NCBI GenBank assembly: GCA_031274565.1
Contig: JAISPY010000146.1
Location: forward strand, 1-23,077
Direction: 5' to 3'
Length of the DNA: 23,077 nucleotides
DNA from: Treponema sp.
Lineage (GTDB): Bacteria; Spirochaetota; Spirochaetia; Treponematales; Breznakiellaceae
Shown: piece by piece, positions 1 through 7,000 of the stretch
Layout of the letters: every line of letters begins with the position of its first letter
Numbering within the stretch: the first letter of the stretch is position 1
Program-made: the position numbers and the translations under genes
Notes under the pieces: model-generated
Seen by the model: only the letters and a program-made list of their open reading frames with translations
What the model was told of the DNA's origin: nothing
Databases searched by the model: none

Positions 1-1
1 A

Positions 2-1321
2 TCGGGGACCGCGTTTCTCCGATGGGAGGAGGGAGGAACAACCTACAAGGGAGGGAAGGAGTATACGGTAACGAGGGATGTACGGTTTACGGCCACCTGG
101 GGGGAGTTCACCAGGGTTGATGAGGTTAGAGACCACCTGGCCAGCTTTATTGATGGGGAGGGTGCCACGGTGGCTGACTGCATTCCCGTACCGGTGGGTA
201 TCGACTTCACCAGTGGCGGCAGCGATACGTGGGAGGCGCTGCTGGAAGCGCTGGAAACAGCGGGCAAGTACGTTGCCCTGGACCTATCCCAGAGTACCCT
301 GACGGGGATGCTGATGGCCGGGGAATTTGACCCTGGAACCTACAATACCGGGGAGCCCTATATCGGGTCTCTCACCCTACCTGTGGGGGCCCTAAGCATA
401 AAGGCGGGAACAAGCAGCAGCGCGCCGACTTTTCAGCACTTCACCGCGCTCAAGAGCATAAGCGGCGAGAACATCGAAACCATCGGCAATTACGCCTTCT
501 ATGACGGTGACGAGCTAAGTTCGGTGTACCTCCCGGTGGCAAAGACCATCGGCACTTACGCCTTCTATGACGGTGACGGGCTGAGCACAGTGTACCTCCC
601 TGTGGCAACCTCCATCGGTGATTACGCCTTCTATGACTGTGATGGGCTGAGCACGGTGAACCTCCCGGCGGTAACTTCTATCGGTAATTACGCCTTCTAT
701 GACTGTGACTGGCTGAGTTCGGTGTACCTTCCTGCGGCAACCGGCATCGGCACTTACGCCTTCCAGAACTGTGACCGACTGAGCACGGTGTACCTTCCCG
801 TGGCGACCTCCATCGGCACTAACGCCTTCCAGGACTGTGACGGGCTGAGTTCGGTGAACCTCCCAGCGGCAACCGGCATCGGTGACGGCGCCTTCGCTAA
901 CTGTAACAGCCTGAGTTCGGTGATCCTCCCCGTGGCGACCTCCCTCGGCGTTAACTCTTTCCTGCAGTGTGCCATCTTAAAATCGGTGAGCCTCCCGAAG
1001 GCAACGATCATCAAGCAGGGAGTCTTCGCACGCTGTCCTCAGTTGAGCACGGTGGACCTCCCGGAGGTAAAGACCATCGACCGGTATGCCTTCGAGGACA
1101 GTAAAAAGCTGAGTACGGTGAGCCTCCCGAAAGTAACGGCCATCAACCAGCCTACAAGCTTCCAGAACTGTCCCCTCACCAGCATAACCATTAGCAGCGG
1201 GTGTAACATAACTCTTAATCAGAGTATTCTACGCACCGACTTCACGACCTACTACAACAATCATGGATTGCGGGGCGGCACCTACCTCTACGTGGGCGGG
1301 GCTTGGACAGGCCCCTTCTAG
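2..1321 (+). CDS. BspA-like leucine-rich-repeat (LRR_5) surface protein, 5' end outside window
   Basis: The frame is open from base 2 to the TAG at 1321, so the gene begins before the window. The GTG at 170 is an internal valine codon, not a convincing start. The first visible residues (about 1-35) have a GG-x-Y...T...ATW pattern like the Flg_new / Listeria-Bacteroides repeat found in spirochaete and Bacteroidetes surface proteins. From about residue 160 there are ten 22-residue LRR_5 units of the form IGxYAFxxCxxLSxVxLPxAT, then one degenerate unit and a GTYLYVGGAWTGP-type tail. BspA-family proteins are exported and often mediate adhesion or coaggregation. Export cannot be tested here because the N-terminus is missing. 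Family assignment is secure; the ligand is unknown. Confidence 0.88.
   Translation, partial: SGTAFLRWEEGGTTYKGGKEYTVTRDVRFTATWGEFTRVDEVRDHLASFIDGEGATVADCIPVPVGIDFTSGGSDTWEALLEALETAGKYVALDLSQSTLTGMLMAGEFDPGTYNTGEPYIGSLTLPVGALSIKAGTSSSAPTFQHFTALKSISGENIETIGNYAFYDGDELSSVYLPVAKTIGTYAFYDGDGLSTVYLPVATSIGDYAFYDCDGLSTVNLPAVTSIGNYAFYDCDWLSSVYLPAATGIGTYAFQNCDRLSTVYLPVATSIGTNAFQDCDGLSSVNLPAATGIGDGAFANCNSLSSVILPVATSLGVNSFLQCAILKSVSLPKATIIKQGVFARCPQLSTVDLPEVKTIDRYAFEDSKKLSTVSLPKVTAINQPTSFQNCPLTSITISSGCNITLNQSILRTDFTTYYNNHGLRGGTYLYVGGAWTGPF
481..1140 (+). repeat. Ten tandem 66-bp units coding the LRR_5 repeats
   Basis: Units start at 481, 547, 613, 679, 745, 811, 877, 943, 1009 and 1075, each exactly 66 bases. 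Units 1-6 share long identical stretches at DNA level (tacgccttctatgac, ctgagcacggtgtacctcc), while units 8-10 have diverged. Near-identical tandem units can expand or contract by recombination. Confidence 0.9.
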
Positions 1322-1550
1322 CGGGGGAAACGACGGAGAACGCGCCTGCCTGACGGCCTTGCTCGGGGACCAAGCCGCGCGGGTAAGCCCCGGCCCCCCA
1401 GGGAGTACACGGGAATGGGGTATCCAGGGCGCTTTTGACCTGCCCGGAATCGCATCCGTCTCGGTTCCTATCTATATCTATAGAGAAAAATAGAAAAATA
1501 GCGTTACGGGGAGGACGCTCGCTTCCTCCGGTAATCGGGATACATAACAT

Positions 1551-1579
1551 CGTAAGTCTTTATACTATAAAGACTTACG
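1551..1579. repeat. 29-base near-perfect palindrome (14-bp arms, 1-base centre)
   Basis: The arms cgtaagtctttata and tataaagacttacg are exact reverse complements around a single c at 1565. As RNA it would form a long hairpin; as DNA it would suit a dimeric regulator. It lies upstream of the candidate rnf promoter. No T-run follows, so a simple terminator is unlikely. Confidence 0.75.
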
Positions 1580-1675
1580 TTACCAGCTCTGTTTAACCGG
1601 TACTTTGCTAAGTCATTATGTAGCAACGAATTAGTAATTTTAATACCCTCGCCCTGGACATGACCATCATTTCTC

Positions 1676-1705
1676 TTGACGATTGTTCCATTTATCCCTT
1701 AAAAT
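1676..1705 (+). promoter_or_regulatory. Candidate sigma70-type promoter for the rnf operon
   Basis: TTGACG (1676-1681) and TAAAAT (1700-1705) are separated by 18 bases. This would give a 5' leader of about 215 bases before rnfC. A second possibility is an extended -10, TGGTATAAA, ending at 1776 with a poor -35. The choice between them is inference. Confidence 0.45.
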
Positions 1706-1797
1706 AATAATACTTTAATAAGCCTCACCCAATGGCTGATCCTGAGGTCTAACCTAATGACCTACTATGGTATAAAAATCGTTTTGCTATCGGTTGG

Positions 1798-1823
1798 ATC
1801 ATGTTCAATTGAATCATGTTCAA
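1798..1823. repeat. Two copies of ATCATGTTCAA, 15-base period, around a TTCAATTGAA palindrome
   Basis: Copies are at 1798-1808 and 1813-1823, with the 10-base palindrome at 1804-1813 joining them. The position just downstream of the extended -10 near 1771 suggests a possible operator, but nothing identifies the regulator. Confidence 0.45.
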
Positions 1824-1888
1824 CCTGCCTCAGCCTGAATCTTATACACAAAGGTTTCTAATGATGCAGAGAGGTGCTAGTATCATAC

Positions 1889-1909
1889 CCTTAAAAAGAT
1901 TTTTTAAGG
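1889..1909 (+). promoter_or_regulatory. Hairpin directly upstream of the rnfC ribosome-binding site
   Basis: The arms ccttaaaaa and tttttaagg are exact reverse complements with the loop gat. The hairpin ends 5 bases before the AAGGAGG Shine-Dalgarno (1915-1921). It may insulate or stabilise the initiation region; a regulatory role is only inferred. Confidence 0.4.
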
Positions 1910-1928
1910 TTTGTAAGGAGGATGTATA

Positions 1929-3320
1929 GTGGCTGTAAGCACATTTAAACGAGGGTTGCATGTTCCCACTCGAAAAACCGCTACCGAGGGAAAAGCAGTG
2001 GAGCTGGTGCCCCCGCCGAAACAGGTGGTGATTCCCATCAATCAGCATTTCGGCGCCCCGAATCAAAGTTTAGTCCAGGTGGGAGATGCGGTGAAGCGCG
2101 GGCAGAAGATCGCCGACGCGCTCAGTCCCGGTCCTATGACCGTACCGGTCCATGCGTCGATCTCCGGTATCGTCAAGAAGATCGAGCCTCGGATCCAATC
2201 AAACAACAGTGAGGGTCTGTGTATCCTCATCGAGGCTGAGGGGATTGATGAAAACCCGGAGAGCGAGTTCATGCCGCCCCTGGATCCCTTTACCTGTACC
2301 AAAGAGGAAGCCCTCAAGCGGATCCGGGATGCGGGGATGACCGGTATGGGGGGGGCCGGGTTTCCCGTGCATGTCAAACTGTCCCCGCCGCCGAATAAGT
2401 CCATTGATATCATCATCGCGGACGGCGCGGAATGTGAACCCTACCTCACCACTGATGAGGCGGTCATCACCGAGAAACCCCATCTCTTGATCCAGGGGCT
2501 TGCCATAATTATGTCCATTACCGGGGTCAAGAAGGCCATTATCGGGATGGAGGACAATAAGCAAAAGCTCGTTCCCCTGCTGGAACAGGAAATCCGGCTG
2601 GGAGGCTATCCAGGGGACATCTCCGTAGGGTTGTGCAAGACTCTCTATCCCCAGGGGGGTGAAAAGATGCTCATCGCCGCCCTGACCGGCAGGGAGGTGC
2701 CTTCTGGCGGGCTTCCCATGGATGCGGGCTGTATTGTCCAAAACGTGGGAACCCTGGTGGCTATAGCCGAGGCCTTTACCCTAGGAAAGCCCCTGATCGA
2801 CCGGGATTTGACCGTGAGCGGAGGGGCCTGCAAGATCCCCAAAAATATCCGGGCTCCTATCGGGACCTTGCTCACGGATCTGCCGCCGGCGTTTATGGAT
2901 ATTGATTACCCGCGACTCAAGAAGATCCTCTTCGGCGGCCCTATGATGGGGTTTGCCGTGCCCACCGTGGCGATCCCGATTCAGAAGAATACCTCCGGGA
3001 TCATCCTGATGACCGCGGAGGAGACCTACGCGGTGGCCGAAGGTCCCTGTATCCACTGCGCCCGATGTATCCGGAACTGTCCATGCAGGCTCTCCCCGGC
3101 GATCATGAATGATAGCCTGGAAGCAGGGGATCTGGATGATGCGGTAAAAGCGGGCTTGCTGGACTGTATTGAGTGCGGAAGCTGCACCTTTATGTGTCCC
3201 GCCCGGATCAAGCTGGTACAGCGTTTCAGGGTCGGCAAAGGACGCTTACGGGCTCGGCAGCAGGCGGCTCAGGCAGCAGCCGCAAAAAAAGCCGCGGCTA
3301 CCGCCAAACCGCAGGTTTAA
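1929..3320 (+). CDS. rnfC: Rnf complex subunit RnfC (NADH-binding, 2x[4Fe-4S])
   Basis: RnfC is the peripheral NADH-binding subunit of the membrane-bound ferredoxin:NAD+ oxidoreductase that couples electron transfer to Na+ or H+ movement. The 463-residue product has the N-terminal barrel-sandwich segment, a glycine-rich GMTGMGGAGFPVH motif typical of the nucleotide/FMN-binding fold near residue 140, and two ferredoxin-type cysteine motifs near residues 374-385 (CIHCARCIRNCP) and 412-424 (CIECGSCTFMCP). The C-terminus is Ala/Lys-rich. The GTG start at 1929 is favoured by a full AAGGAGG seven bases upstream. It is first in the order C-D-G-E-A-B, the arrangement seen in Acetobacterium woodii rather than the proteobacterial A-B-C-D-G-E order. 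Confidence 0.96.
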   Translation: MAVSTFKRGLHVPTRKTATEGKAVELVPPPKQVVIPINQHFGAPNQSLVQVGDAVKRGQKIADALSPGPMTVPVHASISGIVKKIEPRIQSNNSEGLCILIEAEGIDENPESEFMPPLDPFTCTKEEALKRIRDAGMTGMGGAGFPVHVKLSPPPNKSIDIIIADGAECEPYLTTDEAVITEKPHLLIQGLAIIMSITGVKKAIIGMEDNKQKLVPLLEQEIRLGGYPGDISVGLCKTLYPQGGEKMLIAALTGREVPSGGLPMDAGCIVQNVGTLVAIAEAFTLGKPLIDRDLTVSGGACKIPKNIRAPIGTLLTDLPPAFMDIDYPRLKKILFGGPMMGFAVPTVAIPIQKNTSGIILMTAEETYAVAEGPCIHCARCIRNCPCRLSPAIMNDSLEAGDLDDAVKAGLLDCIECGSCTFMCPARIKLVQRFRVGKGRLRARQQAAQAAAAKKAAATAKPQV

Positions 3321-3355
3321 CGGTAGATACGTTACGTTAGAAGAAAAGGAAAAAA

Positions 3356-3397
3356 TTTCTATGACAGAAAATAAAGGAATTTTCTATGACAGAAAAT
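3356..3397 (+). repeat. Duplicated rnfD translation-initiation segment (17-bp direct repeat, 25-base period)
   Basis: tttctatgacagaaaat occurs at 3356-3372 and again at 3381-3397, each copy preceded by an AAGGA. The first copy opens a 12-codon frame (3361-3399, product MTENKGIFYDRK) whose stop overlaps the first codons of rnfD. The second copy is the rnfD start itself. Confidence 0.8.
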
Positions 3398-4396
3398 GAA
3401 CAAGTAACGGTGATCCTGGCATCCAGTCCCCATATCGCTTCTCCGGTTGATACGAAGCGACTCATGACGTATGTGCTCATCGCCTTGGCCCCGGTTTCGA
3501 TTTTCGGGGTCATCATCTTCGGATTACCCGCCCTGGTAACCATCATCGCGGCAGTAGCCGCCGCAGTGCTTGGGGAAGCCTGCTTCCGGTGGCTCACCAA
3601 ACAGGATATCCGCATCAAGGACCTTTCCGCGGTGGTAACCGGGCTGATCCTCGCCCTGATACTTCCCGCGGGAACCCCGGTGTGGATTACCGCCTTGGGC
3701 GCGATCTTTGCCATTGTGGTGGCCAAGGAATTTTTTGGCGGCCTCGGGGCCAATGTGTTTAACCCAGCCCTCATCGGCCGGGCGTTCCTCATCATGAGTT
3801 TCCCCGCGGCGCTCACCACCTGGTACCGGCCCGGGGGCTTTACGGATGCGGTAACCGGCGCAACCCCCTTGGGGATTCTCAAGACCGGCGGCTCCATGGC
3901 GCAAGTGGGAGCGGACTTTGTGGCGGCAGGGCTGGCAGACTCCCCTTCCTATGGGTCCATCCTAAAGACCCTATTTCTCGGCAACCACGGGGGCTGTATC
4001 GGTGAAACCTCGATACTCCTGATCCTGGTCGGGGCGGTTTTCCTCGTGCTCACCAAGACCATAGACTGGCGCGCTCCAACAGCCATGATCGGGGCTTCGT
4101 TCCTCGGCGCCCTGGTCCTGGGACTGGACCCGCTGTTCACCCTGTTAAGCGGGGGGATTATCTTCGGCGCAGTGTTCATGGCCACTGATTATGTTTCCGC
4201 GCCGCTCACCGCCAACGGTAAGCTCCTCTTCGGGGTTGGTGCAGGGATCATCACCGTGCTTATCCGGAAATGGGGCAACTTCCCCGAAGGGGTTACCTAC
4301 GGGCTGCTCATCATGAACGCCTGTACCCCCTTCCTCAACCGTTTATTACAGAAGAAATACGGCTTTGTGCCTACGCCTAAGGGGGCTGGAAAATGA
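3386..4396 (+). CDS. rnfD: Rnf complex subunit RnfD (membrane, covalent FMN)
   Basis: RnfD is an integral membrane subunit carrying covalently bound FMN. The 336-residue product has the N-terminal SPHIASP motif and many hydrophobic helices. The flavinylation motif DAVTGATPLG has its target threonine at residue 160, and ATDYVSAP lies toward the C-terminus; all are family hallmarks. The start at 3386 has AAAGGA seven bases upstream. An ATG 25 bases earlier (3361) belongs to a duplicated start segment and runs into a stop after 12 codons. The stop overlaps the rnfG start as ATGA. Confidence 0.96.
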   Translation: MTENEQVTVILASSPHIASPVDTKRLMTYVLIALAPVSIFGVIIFGLPALVTIIAAVAAAVLGEACFRWLTKQDIRIKDLSAVVTGLILALILPAGTPVWITALGAIFAIVVAKEFFGGLGANVFNPALIGRAFLIMSFPAALTTWYRPGGFTDAVTGATPLGILKTGGSMAQVGADFVAAGLADSPSYGSILKTLFLGNHGGCIGETSILLILVGAVFLVLTKTIDWRAPTAMIGASFLGALVLGLDPLFTLLSGGIIFGAVFMATDYVSAPLTANGKLLFGVGAGIITVLIRKWGNFPEGVTYGLLIMNACTPFLNRLLQKKYGFVPTPKGAGK

Positions 4397-4962
4397 AAGG
4401 TATGGTGAAACTGGGCATAGTATTGGCCCTCTATGCCACTGCCGCATGTGTGGGGCTTGCCTTCGTGTATTCCGCGACGAGCGAGACCATCGCGGCCCGG
4501 CAGCAGGCGGATTTGGAAACGGCTTTAAAGGAACTCTTTCCCGAAGGGGATGCTTTTCCGGAGATTACCGAGACTATGGACCGTCTCAATCCGGCAGTAA
4601 CCTTTGAAACCCAGTATGCGGTGCACAAGGGTACGACGATTATCGGCGCCGCGATTCAGGCTTCCACCGCGAGCTACGGCGGGACCCTCAAGGTCCTGGT
4701 GGGAGTCGGTGTGGACGGCAGGATCAGCCGGATTAAGATCCTGGAACATCAAGATACCCCCGGACTCGGGGCAAACGCCACATCTCCGGCCTTCTATGGG
4801 CAATTCACGGGCAAGTCCGTAAAAGACCCCTTCGAGGTGAAAGCGGATGTGGCGGCTATTACCGCCTCAACCATTACGAGCCGGGCCGTAACCAGTGCGG
4901 TTAAGGCTTCAGGGGAGGCGGCCTTGGCGTGGCTTGCCGCGCAAAATGGAGGCGCCCAATGA
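4393..4962 (+). CDS. rnfG: Rnf complex subunit RnfG (FMN-binding)
   Basis: RnfG has one N-terminal membrane anchor (about residues 5-27) and an extracytoplasmic FMN_bind domain that takes FMN on a threonine via ApbE. The 189-residue product keeps the HQDTPGLG motif (119-126) and the TSRAV tail of the flavinylation motif. The target site reads TAST (157-160) where relatives usually have SGAT, with T160 in the modified position. Both junctions, with rnfD and rnfE, are ATGA overlaps, so translation is probably coupled. An alternative ATG nine bases downstream cannot be excluded. Confidence 0.93.
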   Translation: MKGMVKLGIVLALYATAACVGLAFVYSATSETIAARQQADLETALKELFPEGDAFPEITETMDRLNPAVTFETQYAVHKGTTIIGAAIQASTASYGGTLKVLVGVGVDGRISRIKILEHQDTPGLGANATSPAFYGQFTGKSVKDPFEVKADVAAITASTITSRAVTSAVKASGEAALAWLAAQNGGAQ

Positions 4963-5594
4963 ACCGCTACATACGGATCTTCACCAACGGGATCATCCGG
5001 GAGAACCCCCTGCTCATGCTGATGATCGGGCTCTGTTCATCCTTGGCAGTAACCACCGCAGTGGCCAACGGCATCGGCATGGGCCTTTCCATGACCTTCG
5101 TGCTCCTCATGTCCGAGTTGGTGATAAGCCTGTTCAAGAAACTCATCCCCGAATCAGTACGGATTCCGGTGTTCATCATCGTCATTGCCGCGTTTACCAC
5201 GGTGATCGACTATATGCTCAAGGCCTATTTCCCGGATTTATCCAAGGCTATGGGGGTCTTTATCCCTCTCATCGTGGTCAACTGCATCATCATGGGCCGG
5301 GTTGAGTCCTTTGCGTCCAAGCAGCCCCTGGGGAACGTGATCTTCGATGCCCTGGGTATGGGCTTGGGTTACACCTGGGTATTAACCGGTATCGCGATCA
5401 TCCGGGAGCTCCTCGGAAGCGGTACCCTCTTGGGCTTCCATGTCCTCCCCACCAGTTTTCCGCCGATTCTGTTCTTTGTGCTCCCCCCCGGAGGCTTCTT
5501 CGTGTTCTCCCTTTTTGTCAGTCTTAACCTCTTAATCAAGGCCCGGCTTAAACCATTGCCCACCGAGGCAAATCATGAGGAGGAACCAGCATGA
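4959..5594 (+). CDS. rnfE: Rnf complex subunit RnfE
   Basis: RnfE is a six-helix membrane protein that pairs with RnfA to form the core carrying an iron or [2Fe-2S] centre in the middle of the membrane. The product is 211 residues from the ATG at 4959, which overlaps the rnfG stop and has GGAGG six bases upstream. A longer frame from 4929 would add MACRAKWRRP without a comparable ribosome site. Cysteines C26 (GLCSSLAV) and C109 (VVNCIIMGR) match the conserved metal-ligand positions described for RnfE. The Glu-rich C-terminal tail is cytoplasmic by analogy. Confidence 0.95.
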   Translation: MNRYIRIFTNGIIRENPLLMLMIGLCSSLAVTTAVANGIGMGLSMTFVLLMSELVISLFKKLIPESVRIPVFIIVIAAFTTVIDYMLKAYFPDLSKAMGVFIPLIVVNCIIMGRVESFASKQPLGNVIFDALGMGLGYTWVLTGIAIIRELLGSGTLLGFHVLPTSFPPILFFVLPPGGFFVFSLFVSLNLLIKARLKPLPTEANHEEEPA

Positions 5595-6187
5595 ACCTTT
5601 TTAAAATATTTATCTCCGCCTTTTTGATCAACAACGTGATTCTCATGCGGTTCTTGGCGCTTTGTCCCTTCATTGGGATGAGTACCGATGAGGATAAATC
5701 CATCGGCATGGGCCTGGCGGTTACCTTTGTTACGGTCTTGGCCACCTGCGTTACCTGGCCCATCTACCGGTTCATCTTGGAACCCCTGGGCCTGGTCTTT
5801 CTCCAGCTCTTGGTGTTTATCCTGGTCATCGCTGCCCTGGTCCAGTTGGTGGAATTCTACCTCAAAAAGGCGGCTCCGGCCCTGTATTCCTCCATGGGGA
5901 TATACCTGGCCTTGATCACCACCAACTGCGCTATCCTGGCGGTTACCCTGGATGTGATCAACAATATCTGCCCCTTTACCGGGAAGCCCTACAGCTTTAT
6001 TGAATCCGTGGTGTATGCCATCGGGGTGGCCTTGGGATTTCTGTTGTCCCTCCTCCTCCTGGCGGGGATCCGGAAACGGATCCGGACCAGTCCCCTCCCG
6101 TCTTTTTTGAAAGGAACCCCCATCCTCTTCGTGACCGCGTGTCTCCTTTCAATGGCCTTTACGGGCTTTTCCGGTTTGGTTAAATAG
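5591..6187 (+). CDS. rnfA: Rnf complex subunit RnfA
   Basis: RnfA is the sequence relative and partner of RnfE in the membrane core of the Rnf complex. The 198-residue product has six hydrophobic segments, the motif NNVILMRFLALCPFIG with C25, and TTNCAIL with C113, the two cysteines expected to hold the shared intramembrane iron centre with RnfE. The ATG at 5591 overlaps the rnfE stop and follows GAGGAGG. It ends nine bases before the rnfB start, the only gap in the operon apart from that between rnfC and rnfD. Confidence 0.96.
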   Translation: MNLFKIFISAFLINNVILMRFLALCPFIGMSTDEDKSIGMGLAVTFVTVLATCVTWPIYRFILEPLGLVFLQLLVFILVIAALVQLVEFYLKKAAPALYSSMGIYLALITTNCAILAVTLDVINNICPFTGKPYSFIESVVYAIGVALGFLLSLLLLAGIRKRIRTSPLPSFLKGTPILFVTACLLSMAFTGFSGLVK

Positions 6188-6196
6188 GAGGCCAGC

Positions 6197-7000
6197 ATGA
6201 TTATCCTCATTACCGCTCTTTTTGCACTGATCTTAGCGTTTATCCTGGGGTTCGCCTTGGGCTTCTTCCGGGAATTCTTCGCGGTCCCTGAGGACCCGCT
6301 GAAAAGTCAGGTACGGGAATGTCTCCCCGGGGCCAACTGCGGGGCCTGCGGGTTTCCAGGCTGCGACGGGTATGCCGCGGCAGTGGCCTCAGGCAGCGCG
6401 GAAATCAACCGCTGCTCGGTCGGTGGGAAGGCAACCGCGGAAAAACTCGCGACCCTCATCGAGGGCGACGCTTCGGTGGTTCCCCTGGTGGCGGTCCTGG
6501 CCTGCCAGGGTTCCAAGGAACATGCCCCTCTCAAGGGAGAATATTGGGGCATCCCGACCTGCCGGGGGGCGAAACTCTCCGCCGGAGGCACCAAGCTCTG
6601 CTCCTGGGGCTGCCTGGGATACGGGGATTGCATCAAAGTATGTCAATTCGGCGGCCTCAGTATGGGTGCCGATGGATTACCCCACATTGATGCGGATCGA
6701 TGTACCGGGTGTAAACGCTGTGTGGCGGAATGTCCCCAGCAACTCCTCCGGGATATTCCCAAGGACCGAAAGGGAGCCATGCCCCTCTGTTCCAACCGGA
6801 ATCCGGTCAAGACCATGGTGAAAAAGACCTGTAAAGCCGGGTGCATCAAGTGCGAACTCTGTGTGAAAAACTGCCCGGAAAAGTGCATCACCCTGGATAA
6901 GGGGATCCCGGTGGTGGACTACGCCAAATGTACCTCCTGCGGGACCTGCGCGGTTAAATGTCCAACCAAGGTATTCAAAGTGCTGCTCCATAGCGCATGA
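6197..7000 (+). CDS. rnfB: Rnf complex subunit RnfB (ferredoxin-accepting, multiple [4Fe-4S])
   Basis: RnfB receives electrons from reduced ferredoxin and relays them through several iron-sulfur clusters. The 267-residue product has an N-terminal membrane helix (2-24). A four-Cys cluster domain follows (C42, C48, C51, C56 in CLPGANCGACGFPGC). Further Cys motifs lie in the rest of the protein, including CTGCKRCVAECP near residue 172, CIKCELCVKNCP near 217 and CTSCGTCAVKCP near 245. AGGAG lies just upstream of the ATG. The stop overlaps the next gene as ATGA. Confidence 0.96.
   Translation: MIILITALFALILAFILGFALGFFREFFAVPEDPLKSQVRECLPGANCGACGFPGCDGYAAAVASGSAEINRCSVGGKATAEKLATLIEGDASVVPLVAVLACQGSKEHAPLKGEYWGIPTCRGAKLSAGGTKLCSWGCLGYGDCIKVCQFGGLSMGADGLPHIDADRCTGCKRCVAECPQQLLRDIPKDRKGAMPLCSNRNPVKTMVKKTCKAGCIKCELCVKNCPEKCITLDKGIPVVDYAKCTSCGTCAVKCPTKVFKVLLHSA

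Larger units (their letters stand above)
1322..1928. other. Gene-free stretch between LRR protein and rnfC
   Basis: I see no credible gene here. The first 170 bases are GC-rich. From about 1540 the sequence becomes AT-rich and holds the palindrome at 1551-1579, a candidate promoter at 1676-1705, repeated ATCATGTTCAA words at 1798-1823 and a hairpin just before the rnfC ribosome-binding site. An imperfect hairpin built on ggagga/tcctcc lies at about 1504-1535 and could end transcription of the LRR gene, but it has no T-run. Confidence 0.6.

Noticed and set aside
481..1140. CRISPR array
   Set aside because: The regular 66-base period is a coding repeat with conserved LRR_5 residues, not repeat-spacer structure. 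No other region shows CRISPR-like spacing.
1263..1550. Short frames on both strands just after the LRR gene
   Set aside because: They overlap the LRR gene end, show no family features and lack ribosome sites.
4929..4958. Upstream start for rnfE
   Set aside because: It lies inside rnfG without a ribosome site, whereas 4959 has GGAGG and an ATGA overlap.
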